The notes: generated by a model from the sequence alone, not told the origin. Shown: positions 16,102 through 25,514, numbered from the stretch's first letter. The stretch: 64,000 bases of DNA from Natrinema amylolyticum (GCF_020515625.1 NZ_JAIWPJ010000002.1:868001-932000), one strand, 5' to 3'. Numbers and translations are program-made.

Positions 16102-17940
16102 TCAGTAACTGCGCTCTTTCGGCTCATAGGTCTTGTTCTCGCCCTCGAGAATGACCGGTCGGTAGAAGATCGAGGGCTCGCCCTCGTCCCAGGAGATGAG
16201 GGTGTGCTTGAGCCAGTTCTCGTCGTCGCGGATCTGGTTCTCCTGTCGCCAGTGAGCGCCGCGGAACTCGTTGCGCACGAGCGCACCGAGCGCGATCGTT
16301 TCGGCGACGTCGATCAGGTTCCGCGTCTCGATGGTCTGCTGGAGGTCAGTGTTGAACGTCCGCGAGGGGTCGTCGACGTAGACGTCCTGGTACTCCTGGC
16401 GGCACTCGCGGATGAGCCGCAGCGCCTTCTTGACGCCCTCCTCGGTCCGGAAGACGTTGACGTAGTCGGTCATCGCCTTCTGGAGCTTCGCGCGGATCTC
16501 GGCGTGCTGGACGCCGTCCTCTTTGTCCATCAGGCGGTCGACGCGCTGGCGGGCCGTCTCGACGGTCCGCTCGAGGATCCCCTCGGCGTCCGCCGTGACG
16601 CCGCCGTCCGCGGCGACGCCGCCGGCCGTGTCGAGTCCCGCTTCGCCGGGCTGGACCGGGAGGTCGGCGTCGGTCTCGTCCTCGACGTCGTCGCCGTAGC
16701 CGGTCCGGATCTCGGGCTCGCCCAGATCCTCGCCAGCGGCGTGGCGGCCGGCGCGCTTGCCGAAGACGATCAGTTCCGGCAGGGCGTTCCCGCCGAGTCG
16801 GTTGCCGCCGTGGACCGAGACGCAGGCACACTCGCCGGCGGCGTAGAGGCCGTTGACGCAGGTCTGTCCGTTCTCGTCGACCTCGATACCGCCCATGGCG
16901 TAGTGCTGGCCGGGCTTGACCGGCATCGGCTCGACGAGCCCGTCGACGCCCTCGAAGTCCTCCGCCAGGTGCAGAATGTTCTCGAGGCGGTCCATGATGC
17001 GCTCCTCGCCGAGGTGGCGCATATCGAGGTGGACGTACTCGTCCTCGACGCCGCGGCCTTCCTGGACCTCGGTCAGTTCGGCGCGGGCGACGACGTCACG
17101 CGAGGCGAGTTCGCCGGAGTTGTTCGCGTAGCCGTGCTCGAACATGAACCGTTCGCCTTCGCTGTTGTAGAGGATGCCACCTTCTCCGCGGACACCCTCG
17201 GAAATGAGGACGCCCGTCGACGGCAGCGACGTGGGGTGGAACTGGATGAACTCCATGTCCTCGAGGGGTGCGCCCGCGCGGTAGGCCATCGCGTGGCCGT
17301 CGCCGGTACAGGAGACGGCGTTGGTGGTGTGGTCGAAGGCCTGGCCGGGGCCGCCGGTCGCGAGGACGACGCCCTGATTGGCCTTGAAGCCTTCAATGTT
17401 GCCGGACTGGACGTCGTATGCGACGACGCCGTGACACTCGCGGTCGTTAGGGTCGGCCTCGTCGGTCGTCGCGAGGTTCATCACGTACCACTCGTCGTAG
17501 ACCTGGATGCCCCGTTTGACGACCTGCTCGTACATCGTGTGCAGCAGGTGGTGGCCGGTCTCCGCGCCGGCGTAGGTGGTCCGCGGGTACGAGAGGCCAC
17601 CGAACGGTCGCTGGGAGACGCGGCCGTCCTCCTCGCGGGAGAAGGGCATTCCCCAGTGTTCCAGATTGATGGTCTCCTCGGGTGAGTTCTTGGCGAGGGT
17701 CTCGACCGCCGGCGCGTCGCCGAGGTAGTCCGACCCCTTCATCGTGTCGTAGGCGTGGAGCTCCCAGTCGTCGCCCTCCTGAAGGGCGGCGTTGATGCCA
17801 CCTTCGGCCGCACCGGTGTGGCTGCGGACCGGGTGGAGCTTCGAGACCATCGCTACGTCCGCCCCTGCTTCGTGCGCTGCGATCGCGGCCCGGAGGCCGG
17901 CGCCGCCGGCGCCGACCACGATAACGTCGTGTTCGTACAT
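16102..17940 (-). CDS. sdhA: Succinate dehydrogenase flavoprotein subunit
   Basis: Catalytic FAD subunit of respiratory complex II, oxidising succinate to fumarate at the cytoplasmic membrane face. 612 residues. GAGGAGLRAA is the dinucleotide-binding loop, SHTGAAEGG holds the His expected to bind FAD covalently, HPTSLPSTG and the RGEGG segment line the active site, and HGGNRLGGNALPE is the C-terminal FAD contact. Last gene of the sdhC-D-B-A operon, starting 2 nt after sdhB. Ends with the usual C-terminal helical domain. ATG 17940 starts directly at MYEHDVIVVGAG. Confidence 0.96.
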   Translation of the reverse strand: MYEHDVIVVGAGGAGLRAAIAAHEAGADVAMVSKLHPVRSHTGAAEGGINAALQEGDDWELHAYDTMKGSDYLGDAPAVETLAKNSPEETINLEHWGMPFSREEDGRVSQRPFGGLSYPRTTYAGAETGHHLLHTMYEQVVKRGIQVYDEWYVMNLATTDEADPNDRECHGVVAYDVQSGNIEGFKANQGVVLATGGPGQAFDHTTNAVSCTGDGHAMAYRAGAPLEDMEFIQFHPTSLPSTGVLISEGVRGEGGILYNSEGERFMFEHGYANNSGELASRDVVARAELTEVQEGRGVEDEYVHLDMRHLGEERIMDRLENILHLAEDFEGVDGLVEPMPVKPGQHYAMGGIEVDENGQTCVNGLYAAGECACVSVHGGNRLGGNALPELIVFGKRAGRHAAGEDLGEPEIRTGYGDDVEDETDADLPVQPGEAGLDTAGGVAADGGVTADAEGILERTVETARQRVDRLMDKEDGVQHAEIRAKLQKAMTDYVNVFRTEEGVKKALRLIRECRQEYQDVYVDDPSRTFNTDLQQTIETRNLIDVAETIALGALVRNEFRGAHWRQENQIRDDENWLKHTLISWDEGEPSIFYRPVILEGENKTYEPKERSY

Positions 17941-17942
17941 GT

Positions 17943-18815
17943 TTACCAGAATTTCAGGTTCTTCTTGACTGCTTCCCGCTTGAGCTCCTGAATGTGCTCG
18001 GTGAGCGGAATGTCCTTCGGACACACCTCGGTACAGGAGAACTGGGTCTGGCACCGCCAGACGCCGTGTTCCTGCTCGAGAATGCGGAGTCGGTGCTCCT
18101 TGATCTGCTCGTCCTCGCGGTCGTCCATCGCGAACTTGTAGGCCTTGTTGATCGCTGCGGGGCCCAGATACTCGTTGTCGCCGGCCGCGATGTTACACGA
18201 GGACATACACGCGCCACACCAGATACACCGCGATGACATCTTGATCTTCTCGCGGTTTTCCGGGCTCTGGCGCTGCTCTTCCAAGTCGTCGGTCGCGGGC
18301 GTGTCCTCGTCCTGGAAGTACGGCTCGACCGTATGCATCTGGTCGTAGAAGTGATCCATGTCGACGACCAGGTCCTTGACGACCTCCTGATGGGGCAGCG
18401 GCTCGATGCGAACCGGCTGCTCTAAGTCGGAGATCTGGGTCTTACAGCCGAGTCGCTGCTTGCCGTTGACGAAGAACGCGTCGGAGCCACAGACGGCCTG
18501 CCGACAGGAGTGTCGGAAGGTCAGCGACGAATCGTACTCGTCGCGGGCGTACATGACCGAGTCGAGGACGGTCATCCCCTTCTCGAAGGGGACGTGGAAG
18601 TCGTCGAATCGCGGTTCCTGTTTCCCCTCGACCTCGGGGTCGTACCGGAACACCTTGATGTGAACGGTCTCCCCCTCGAGTTCCGCTCGTTTCTCGGCGT
18701 GTTCGTCGACCATGCCGCCGCCTTTCTGCTCTTCGGCCGCCGGCGACTCCGCGCCTTTCATCTCCGGGTCTTCCGGTGCTTCCTGACTCTCGGGTTCGGC
18801 TTGTTGCGTGCTCAT
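17943..18815 (-). CDS. sdhB: Succinate dehydrogenase iron-sulfur subunit
   Basis: Electron-transfer subunit of complex II, 290 residues. A roughly 45-residue acidic N-terminal extension precedes the plant-type ferredoxin domain with SCRQAVCGSDAFFVNG and a fourth Cys for the 2Fe-2S cluster. The C-terminal domain has CIWCGACMSSCN and CQTQFSCTEVCPKDIP for the 4Fe-4S and 3Fe-4S clusters. The first motif has Cys at SC, then VC, standard spacing. One base separates it from sdhD. Confidence 0.96.
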   Translation of the reverse strand: MSTQQAEPESQEAPEDPEMKGAESPAAEEQKGGGMVDEHAEKRAELEGETVHIKVFRYDPEVEGKQEPRFDDFHVPFEKGMTVLDSVMYARDEYDSSLTFRHSCRQAVCGSDAFFVNGKQRLGCKTQISDLEQPVRIEPLPHQEVVKDLVVDMDHFYDQMHTVEPYFQDEDTPATDDLEEQRQSPENREKIKMSSRCIWCGACMSSCNIAAGDNEYLGPAAINKAYKFAMDDREDEQIKEHRLRILEQEHGVWRCQTQFSCTEVCPKDIPLTEHIQELKREAVKKNLKFW

Positions 18816-18816
18816 A

Positions 18817-19182
18817 TTAGATCATTCCTCGCATCGCGAGTGCGACGTAGGTGCCCTGTGCGACGAGTCCGACGCTGGCGAGGACCAGCACTGCCAGCAC
18901 GACCTTCTTCTGGGTCCCCTCGAGGCCCTGGTTGATCAGCGCGTTGTAGACGCCGTTGACGCCGTGGAACGTGGCGGTGACCAGGAACAGGACCATCGTG
19001 AGGAAGTAACCGATGTTCTGCATTCGGGCCTGAGTGCCCATGAAGGTTACCTCGTACGCGTGGTTGACGAAGTGTAAGAGGAAGAAGTGGAAGGCGAGAA
19101 CGACGACGAGAAACGCCGCCGTGATCCGCTGGAGGAACCAGCCGGTGCCGCCGGGGGTAAAGGAAGAGTACCGTTCGGCCAT
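18817..19182 (-). CDS. sdhD: Succinate dehydrogenase membrane anchor subunit (SdhD-type)
   Basis: 121 residues, three predicted membrane helices (FLQRITAAFLVVVLAFHFF; IGYFLTMVLFLVTATFHGVN; VVLAVLVLASVGLVAQGTY) with His residues in helices 1 and 2 suited to haem b ligation. Its start shares one base with the sdhC stop (TGATG), and sdhB follows after one base. The naming of C versus D follows gene order only. Confidence 0.88.
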   Translation of the reverse strand: MAERYSSFTPGGTGWFLQRITAAFLVVVLAFHFFLLHFVNHAYEVTFMGTQARMQNIGYFLTMVLFLVTATFHGVNGVYNALINQGLEGTQKKVVLAVLVLASVGLVAQGTYVALAMRGMI

Positions 19183-19613
19183 CAGATGGTCACCTCCGTC
19201 AGGAAGGTCGGGACGCTCGCGACGGTGATTGCACCCGTCAACACCAGCGAGGCGTAGAAACTCTTGTCCTGTGCCTCGAGCCCGACGCCGAGGTCGACCA
19301 TCAGCAGGCGGAGGCCGTTCAGGATGTGGAAGACGGCCACCGCGAGCAGGCCGACCTCGAGTAGCCGGATGAGAAACAGGCCCTCGAGCCCCTGCAGCGT
19401 CGCCGTGTAGACGTTGACCGCTTCTCCGTCGACCATCGTCGTTTCGCCCTGTGCGCCACCGATAGAGGTACTCAGCACGGCGATGTGGGTGAACAGGTAG
19501 CCGATCAAGACCCACCCGGTGAACTTGTGGAAAATCCACGCCCACATGCCGGCCGAGAACTCCTTCCAGCGACCGAAGTCCTCGATGAGACCGCGATTGT
19601 AAGACTGACTCAT
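19182..19613 (-). CDS. sdhC: Succinate dehydrogenase cytochrome b556 subunit (SdhC-type)
   Basis: First gene of the operon, 143 residues. Begins [20 protein letters not shown], then a [20 protein letters not shown] helix with paired His, and a second His helix ([17 protein letters not shown]). This is the haem-binding quinone-site anchor. ATG at 19613; a GATAAAAG element about 40-50 nt upstream on the minus strand is a plausible promoter, and the frame further upstream lacks support. Confidence 0.9.
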   Translation of the reverse strand: MSQSYNRGLIEDFGRWKEFSAGMWAWIFHKFTGWVLIGYLFTHIAVLSTSIGGAQGETTMVDGEAVNVYTATLQGLEGLFLIRLLEVGLLAVAVFHILNGLRLLMVDLGVGLEAQDKSFYASLVLTGAITVASVPTFLTEVTI

Positions 19614-19775
19614 GCGCTCATGTGGACCGTTTGACCGCGGGGGTATAGAAGTTACTTTTATCTCTCCTTTCTCGTTTTCTATCCGATCCAATAAATACAG
19701 AAATAAATCAGTTCCGTCGACGGATCCCCGAATTCGTTCGGGAGTCGGCTCCCGAACGTTCGACTACCGAATCGA

Positions 19776-20870
19776 TCAGTCGTTCTGTCGGAGTTCGGAC
19801 CGCGAACTCTCCGTCGTTCGCTCGCGCTCGAGGGCGGTGAGCGTGTCCGGCGAGAGCCCGACGAGGTGACAGAGCGGGTTCCCCGGGTAGACCACGGGGT
19901 TCTCGAGGACGCCGACGATGAGGCCGGTGAAGGGGGCCTCGACGGTGACGATGTCCTCCTCTTCCTTGAACGGGTTCGTGATTGTACAGATGACCTCGCC
20001 CTCCTCGACGAGCGCGCCGCGACCGCGTTTCATGTCGACGATACCGCCCGCGTCGGCGCGGAGCCAGGTCTTCTCGTTGTCGTCGTCGATGATAGTTCGC
20101 CACCCGGGCCAGTGGACCGACGACTCCTGATGGAGGCCGAACTCGGCGAGGACGCTCGCGACGCCGGTGAGCGCGCGGTCGATCAGTCGCCGCTGGAACC
20201 GGTGGGCCTCGCCCATTTCGACGGTGATCGTCGGAATCCCGGCTTCGGTCGCCTCGCGACGGAGCGTGCCCGAGGGCCCCTCGCCGGCGATGATGACGTT
20301 GGAGCTGAACGCCTTGGCGAGTCGAGAGACGCCCGACTGCTCCATGTTCGCGCGAACGTGAAGCATGTTCGTTCGCCCGCGCGTCGACGTGTGGAAGTCG
20401 ACCCCGAGGTCGCAGGGCTCGATAAAATTCGTATAGATCTGGTGGGCCATCCGCCTGGCGCTGGTCGATCCCTCGCGACCGGGGAACGAGCGGTTCAGGT
20501 CCCGATCGTAGATCGGGAGATACCGCTCCTGTGCGAGGAAGCCGGGGACGTTCATGACCGGCAGACAGACCAGCGTCCCGTGGAGCACGGAGTGATCCCA
20601 GTCGTGGGCCACCTCCCGGACGACCTCGATCCCGTTGAGTTCGTCGCCGTGGGCCGCCGCGGAGAGAAAGACCGTCGGCCCCGGCTGCTCGCCGTTGATC
20701 ACCGTGACCGGGATCCTGACCGGATCCCCGAGATACGTTTCGCTGATACCGTAGCGAATGTTCGCCGATTCGCCCGGATCGACTCGGCCGCCGTTGTACG
20801 TGAACGCCTCGGTCATCGGTTCGGATCCCGCTGACTGGTCGGGCGGTTCGGTCGCTGCGTCGTCGCTCAT
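19776..20870 (-). CDS. Succinylglutamate desuccinylase/aspartoacylase family zinc hydrolase
   Basis: M14-like zinc-dependent deacylase of 364 residues. AAAHGDELNGIEVV provides the HxxE zinc motif, YDRDLNRSFPG the substrate-binding NRxFPG motif, and DFHTSTRGR the third zinc His. A C-terminal barrel-like segment (LVEEGEVICTITNPF, VEAPFTGLIVG) resembles the second domain of this family. The natural substrate of haloarchaeal members is unknown. ATG 20870 is preceded in frame by unsupported sequence. Stand-alone gene, 160 nt upstream of sdhC on the same strand. Confidence 0.85.
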   Translation of the reverse strand: MSDDAATEPPDQSAGSEPMTEAFTYNGGRVDPGESANIRYGISETYLGDPVRIPVTVINGEQPGPTVFLSAAAHGDELNGIEVVREVAHDWDHSVLHGTLVCLPVMNVPGFLAQERYLPIYDRDLNRSFPGREGSTSARRMAHQIYTNFIEPCDLGVDFHTSTRGRTNMLHVRANMEQSGVSRLAKAFSSNVIIAGEGPSGTLRREATEAGIPTITVEMGEAHRFQRRLIDRALTGVASVLAEFGLHQESSVHWPGWRTIIDDDNEKTWLRADAGGIVDMKRGRGALVEEGEVICTITNPFKEEEDIVTVEAPFTGLIVGVLENPVVYPGNPLCHLVGLSPDTLTALERERTTESSRSELRQND

Positions 20871-21052
20871 ATGACGTTCTCCGGCGGCACCACCGTGAAT
20901 CTTCTCCCTTCGACGTCCCGGCGACCACTCATTGCGCGTGCTCGAGCAGTTCCTGTCCCTTTTCCGGAGAAACGCGGTTTCCCTCGAACAACGGCGATCA
21001 GAATCTGGGACCGTGGGCATACGTTTTGTATCTGGCCATGGTATGGGTACAC

Positions 21053-21805
21053 ATGGAGATTCGTGACGCTACCCGATCGGACGCCGACGCGATTCGCTCG
21101 ATCGCCCGCGACTCGCTCGACTCCACGTACACGTCCTTCCTCGAGGCGGAGACGATCGACAATGCGATCGAGCAGTGGTACGGCGACTCGCTTACCGACG
21201 AACTCTCGGACGACCGTGCGCTCTTCCTGGTCGTCGAACGCAACGGCGAGATCGTCGGTTTCTCCCAGAGCGAACTGGTCGGCCAGCAGTCGAAGACGGG
21301 ACGGCTCCTCTGGCTACATGTCCACCCGAACCACCGCGGCGACGCCACGGGCGTGCGACTGCTCGTCCGCACTCGCGAGGAACTCCTCGAGATGGGTGCA
21401 GACCAGATCCGCTGTTTCGTCCTCGCGGACAACGAGGGCGGCAACGAGTTCTACCGGAGCCACGGCTTCGAGCAGGCCGGCCAGCGCGAGGTCGAAATCG
21501 GCGACGAGACGTTCACCGAGAACGTCTACGTCGAGTGCGATCTCGAGGACGACGGCGAGTGGGGTGCGATCGACGAAGTCGAGGCCGACGGCGAGACGAT
21601 CTACGTGAGCTACGGCGAGGCCGCCCGCGGGACGCGGTCGCCGTTTTACACGGCCTACAAGAGTCCGGACCGACGCGATCAGTACGCCTGGTTCTGTGGC
21701 GCGTGCGATTCGGTCGACAACGCGATGGACGCGATGGGACGGATCGAGTGCAACAGATGCGGTAACCGGCGGAAAGCGACGCGGTGGGACGCCTCGTACC
21801 TCTAG
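21053..21805 (+). CDS. GNAT acetyltransferase fused to a C-terminal zinc-binding domain
   Basis: 250 residues. Residues 1-155 are a GNAT fold: MEIRDATRSDADAIRSIARD start, the LLWLHVHPNHRGDATGVRLL acetyl-CoA-binding stretch, and NEGGNEFYRSHGFEQ. Residues 175-250 form a separate module with WFCGACDSVDNAMDAMGRIE and CNRCGNRRKATRWD, two CxxC knuckles expected to bind zinc. That module also exists alone as a small haloarchaeal protein family (I recall it as DUF5816, unverified). Acyl acceptor unknown. Start ATG 21053 gives the canonical GNAT N-terminus; two in-frame ATGs lie just upstream (21026, 21038). Confidence 0.85.
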   Translation: MEIRDATRSDADAIRSIARDSLDSTYTSFLEAETIDNAIEQWYGDSLTDELSDDRALFLVVERNGEIVGFSQSELVGQQSKTGRLLWLHVHPNHRGDATGVRLLVRTREELLEMGADQIRCFVLADNEGGNEFYRSHGFEQAGQREVEIGDETFTENVYVECDLEDDGEWGAIDEVEADGETIYVSYGEAARGTRSPFYTAYKSPDRRDQYAWFCGACDSVDNAMDAMGRIECNRCGNRRKATRWDASYL

Positions 21806-21880
21806 GGAACGTCTCCACCGATCCGTTCGACTATCCTATCTGTCCGCGAGACTGAGTACCAGTCTCAGTTATCTGTACGG

Positions 21881-22030
21881 GTGTATTTCGGCCGTTTGAG
21901 TGGCATTACAGGTGCGGTACTGCCGGGTGGCATCGGAATCCCGCCCGCCTCGGAACCGTGTGCCGGGAGTTTCGGTGTCGTCGGCGCTGTCATCGTCGCT
22001 TTCGGGCTGTTGTCTCCCCATTACAATTGA
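21881..22030 (+). CDS. Possible small membrane protein (weak)
   Basis: The 309-bp gap between the GNAT gene and the flippase contains a GTG-initiated 49-codon frame. Its translation is Gly/Pro-rich then hydrophobic (GSFGVVGAVIVAFGLLSP), like a one- or two-helix membrane peptide. There is no ATG, no clear promoter and no recognised family. It could equally be chance. Confidence 0.22.
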   Translation: MYFGRLSGITGAVLPGGIGIPPASEPCAGSFGVVGAVIVAFGLLSPHYN

Positions 22031-22114
22031 CTGATCCCTCGAGCCATCGAGTACGTTGGTCGCTCTCGACTTCCGCGTCGGTCGGTCACGAGTGTCTCAT
22101 CGCCCGTCTCTACT

Positions 22115-23584
22115 ATGAACAGGGAAGACCACATCGTCCACGGCTTCAAGGCAACGCTCGTCGCGCGTGCGATCTACATGCTTTCGAGTGCGCTGTTAAT
22201 GTTCGTGCTGGCGCGGTACCTGCTCGACCCTGACGGGTACGGCGCGCTGTACTGGGCGATCGGTATCCTGACCATCGTCCAGCTGTTCGCGGATCTCGGG
22301 CTCAGCAAGTCCGTCGCACGGTATATTTCGGAGTACCGCGAAACGGATCCGGGCCAGATTCCGCACCTCCTCAGATCGGTGATCACGGCCAAGATCGTCC
22401 TGCTGACGGTCGTCGGCTACGTCCTGTTGCTCTTTCACGAGCGGATCGCGACTACACTCGGCGATCCCGGAGCGGCCCCGTTTCTCGCCGCGGGCGTGCT
22501 CTATCTCGTCGTCTTCTCCGGGAGCACCTTCGCACAGGTGGCGCTGCAGGGGTTCAATCACCTCGGCTACAGCGCGATCGTCCAGGCGATCAGCGGGGCC
22601 GGTCGGTTCGTTTTCTCTGTCGCGTTCGTGCTCGCGGGACTCGGTGCGCTCGGCGCGTTCTTCGGCTACATCGTCGGCTACGCGATCGCCGCCGCCGTCG
22701 GAATGGGCATTCTCTACTACGGCTTCTACAGGCGATACGAGACCGCTGAGGAGTACGAAGAGGGGCTCTCGCGCCGACTGTTGGAGTACAGCGTCCCGCT
22801 GACGGCGACCCGGAGCGCGAACGTCATCGATAAACAGATCGACATCGTGCTGGTCGGCTTCTTCCTCAACCCCGCCGCGGTCGCGTTCTATACCCTCGCC
22901 AAGCAGATCACTGACTTCGTGCTCGCGCCCGCGGAGTCGCTCGGCTTTACCATCTCGCCGAACTTCGGCGAACAGAAGGCGGCCGGCGAACTCGAGGAGG
23001 CCAGACGAATCTACCAGACCTCGCTGACCAACATTCTATTGCTCTACATCCCGGCCGCGGTCGGCCTCGCGATCGTCGCGGAGCCGTTCCTGACGATGGT
23101 GATCGGGAACGAGTACGCGGACGCGGTCCCCATTCTGCAGGTCCTCGCCGGCTTCGTCGTGTTGCAAGCGATCACGAACCTGACCAGCGACAGCCTGGAT
23201 TACCTCGGACGTGCTCGAGCGCGCGCCGTCGCGAAGGGCGGGACCGCCGTCGCCAACTTCGGTCTGAACGTCCTGCTGATTCCGACGATCGGGGTCGTCG
23301 GTGCCGCGATCGCGACGGTGGCGACCCACTCGGTGTACGTCGCCGTGAACCTCTACATCGTCCACACCGAACTCGGCCTGCACGTCGGACGGCTCGCGCG
23401 GACGACGGGACTGATCTGTGCGATCACGGGCGTGATGGCGGTCTCCGTGTTGCTGGTGACGCCGATGGTCTCGAGCCTGGTCATGCTGTTCGGAGCGATC
23501 GCGGTGGGTGCGATCACGTGGGGCGCGCTGGCAGTGCTGAGCGGGCTGGTCGATCCGGGGCAGGTGCGGTCGGTCATCGGATGA
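22115..23584 (+). CDS. Polysaccharide/oligosaccharide flippase (MATE/Wzx-like)
   Basis: 489 residues and about 14 hydrophobic segments, the size and pattern of MOP-superfamily lipid-linked oligosaccharide flippases. The N-terminus (HIVHGFKATLVARAIYMLSS) and LADLGLSKSVARYISEYRE are typical. It would move a lipid-linked glycan across the membrane for surface-glycoprotein or polysaccharide assembly. No glycosyltransferases are adjacent, which is unusual because such genes normally cluster. Family is clear, substrate unknown. Confidence 0.85.
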   Translation: MNREDHIVHGFKATLVARAIYMLSSALLMFVLARYLLDPDGYGALYWAIGILTIVQLFADLGLSKSVARYISEYRETDPGQIPHLLRSVITAKIVLLTVVGYVLLLFHERIATTLGDPGAAPFLAAGVLYLVVFSGSTFAQVALQGFNHLGYSAIVQAISGAGRFVFSVAFVLAGLGALGAFFGYIVGYAIAAAVGMGILYYGFYRRYETAEEYEEGLSRRLLEYSVPLTATRSANVIDKQIDIVLVGFFLNPAAVAFYTLAKQITDFVLAPAESLGFTISPNFGEQKAAGELEEARRIYQTSLTNILLLYIPAAVGLAIVAEPFLTMVIGNEYADAVPILQVLAGFVVLQAITNLTSDSLDYLGRARARAVAKGGTAVANFGLNVLLIPTIGVVGAAIATVATHSVYVAVNLYIVHTELGLHVGRLARTTGLICAITGVMAVSVLLVTPMVSSLVMLFGAIAVGAITWGALAVLSGLVDPGQVRSVIG

Positions 23585-23674
23585 GCGGTCCGTTCCGGCC
23601 GTAGTCCTATCGTTCGTTCAACTGAAACTGAACGAACTGCCAATACTTATCCGACGGCTCAGCGTCTAGGCCGT

Positions 23675-25018
23675 ATGGTCGGTGCCGATCCCGTGACTGT
23701 CGGGGTATTGAGTCTTCATACGAGCAAGGAAACCAAGGCGATTCTCAACGCCGTCGAGGATCTCGGACACGATTCCGAGTGGTTGCGAACGGAGAACACG
23801 TCTATCAGCGTCGTGGACGGCAGCCCCGTCCTCGAGCCCGATGTCGACGTGATCGCGAACCGAATGCTGCTGTCGAACACCGAACAGCCCGCGGAGGAAC
23901 TCGGGCTGGTGAACGCGTTTTCGCAGCTGGTTCCGACGCTCAACGGGCCGAGCGCGGTGATGACGGCGATTCACAAGCTCTCGACGGCGACCGCGCTCGC
24001 GTCGAACGACGTTCGGACGCCGGACGTGACGCTCGCGCTCAGCGGCGATACGCTCAACGCCGCGCGGGAACGGTACGGCGACGAGGCGGTGTACAAGACG
24101 GCGATCGGCACGCACGGCGGCGGGACGTGGAAGGTCGGCCCCGACGATCCGATCAACGCGAAGGTCGGCAACCGCTACGCCTTCCTGCAGGAACTCGTCG
24201 ATCAGGAGGACGTCCGCCACCGCGACCTGCGCGTCTACGTCGTCGGCGGCGAGGTCATCGCCGCGATGTACCGCTACGCGCCGGACAACGACTGGCGAAC
24301 CAACGTCGCCCTCGGAGGCTCCGTCGAGGACGCGACCGAGGACCTCCCCGCGGAGGCCAGCGAGATGGCCCAACGCGCGGCCGACGTCGTCGGCCTCGAC
24401 TACGCCGGCGTCGACCTCGTCGAGGGCGACGAGGGCTGGTTCGTCCTCGAGGTCAACCCGACGGCGGGGTTCAAGGGGCTCTACGAAGCGACGCAGGTGA
24501 GCCCAGCGCCTTACATCGCGAAACTGGCGATCGAACGCGCGGGCGGCGAGGTCGATGACGATCGGGTGCGCGACATCTCGAACGTCCTCGACGACTCGCG
24601 ACCGGCGGCCCAGCCCCCGGAATCGATCACGGCGGACACGGAGCCCGCTATCATCGGCTACACCGAGGAGGTCGTCCTCTCCGGAACGAGCGGGTCGAAG
24701 TCGGTCCTCGCGAAGTCCGACACGGGCGCGACGCGGACGAGCATCGATACCGGTCTCGCGGCCGATATCGGTGCCGGCCCGATCAAGTCCATCACCCGCA
24801 TTCGGTCGGGCAGCAGCAAACAGTCCAAGAGCCGCCCCGTCGTCGACGTCGTCGTCGGCGTCGGCGGCAACCAGCACACCGTCACGGCCAGCGTCGAGGA
24901 CCGCAGTCACATGGATTACCCCGTCCTGCTCGGCCGGGACATCCTCGAGAACTATCAGGTCGACGTGAGCCGACGGATCGACAGCGAGGCGGCCGATACG
25001 CCGGAAGAGGAAGAGTAA
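23675..25018 (+). CDS. RimK-like ATP-grasp ligase fused to a RimB-like aspartic protease domain
   Basis: 447 residues, two domains. Residues 1-310 are an ATP-grasp of the RimK/LysX type: NRMLLSNTEQ, a GPSAVMTAIHKLSTATAL nucleotide segment, YKTAIGTHGGGTWKV, the DLRVYVVGGEVIAAMYR strand and LEVNPTAGFKG, carrying the metal-binding Glu/Asn. Residues 325-430 (VLAKSDTGATRTSI, YPVLLGRDIL) match the small retropepsin-like family once called ATP-dependent zinc proteases (RimB). RimK adds glutamates to ribosomal protein S6 in bacteria and RimB removes them; here ligase and hydrolase are one chain. Archaeal target unknown. A TATA-like ATACTTATCC lies about 27 nt upstream, consistent with a leaderless ATG. 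Confidence 0.82.
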   Translation: MVGADPVTVGVLSLHTSKETKAILNAVEDLGHDSEWLRTENTSISVVDGSPVLEPDVDVIANRMLLSNTEQPAEELGLVNAFSQLVPTLNGPSAVMTAIHKLSTATALASNDVRTPDVTLALSGDTLNAARERYGDEAVYKTAIGTHGGGTWKVGPDDPINAKVGNRYAFLQELVDQEDVRHRDLRVYVVGGEVIAAMYRYAPDNDWRTNVALGGSVEDATEDLPAEASEMAQRAADVVGLDYAGVDLVEGDEGWFVLEVNPTAGFKGLYEATQVSPAPYIAKLAIERAGGEVDDDRVRDISNVLDDSRPAAQPPESITADTEPAIIGYTEEVVLSGTSGSKSVLAKSDTGATRTSIDTGLAADIGAGPIKSITRIRSGSSKQSKSRPVVDVVVGVGGNQHTVTASVEDRSHMDYPVLLGRDILENYQVDVSRRIDSEAADTPEEEE

Positions 25019-25125
25019 TCGAATAGGGAAGGAGGACCCTGTGGCGGCTCTCGGAGTCGCGATCCGTCGTCCGGCGTCTCCGCTTCCGGTTACTTTATTG
25101 ATTTGTTTCGCGAATAGTGACTCGC

Positions 25126-25371
25126 ATGACAACGGTCCTCGCTTCCACGCTCTCCGACACGCCGGTGATGGGCTCCGACGGGACGGAGATCGGCACGGTT
25201 CACAACATCACGATGAACGTCGAGACCGGCGAGCTCCGACGATTGCTCGTCACCCCGACGATCAACGATCTTCGCGGGTTCGAGACGAACGACGACGGAA
25301 AGATCGTCATCTCGGCCGGCCGCATGAGCGACATCGACGACTACCTGATCGTCGATCTGCCGAGCCGCTGA
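25126..25371 (+). CDS. PRC-barrel domain protein
   Basis: 81 residues, a single PRC barrel: LSDTPVMGSDGTEIGTVHNI then MNVETGELRRLLVTPT, the typical two-hairpin repeat. Small haloarchaeal PRC-barrel proteins include the cell-division factors CdpB1 and CdpB2, so a scaffold role is possible (inference; orthology unchecked). TACTTTATTG about 30 nt upstream is the promoter. ATG 25126 preferred over GTG 25117. Confidence 0.8.
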   Translation: MTTVLASTLSDTPVMGSDGTEIGTVHNITMNVETGELRRLLVTPTINDLRGFETNDDGKIVISAGRMSDIDDYLIVDLPSR

Positions 25372-25514
25372 TCGGGCACGTAGTCGACCATTACGGCCGG
25401 TTGCCCTCCGTCTCCGTCCGATATCGACCGAGTACGCCGATGCTCGAGATCGATAGCCGTCTCGATTGAACTGGTTTGGCGGATGGGAGCGTATCGCTCG
25501 CCGCTCTCAGACGA

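Noticed and set aside
16096-17685. 529-codon plus-strand frame opposite sdhA
   Set aside because: Antisense of a conserved enzyme; no motif of its own, and high-GC haloarchaeal genes routinely produce such mirror frames.
21958-22233. 91-codon frame before the flippase
   Set aside because: Arg/Cys-rich translation runs into the flippase gene in another frame; no promoter and no family resemblance.
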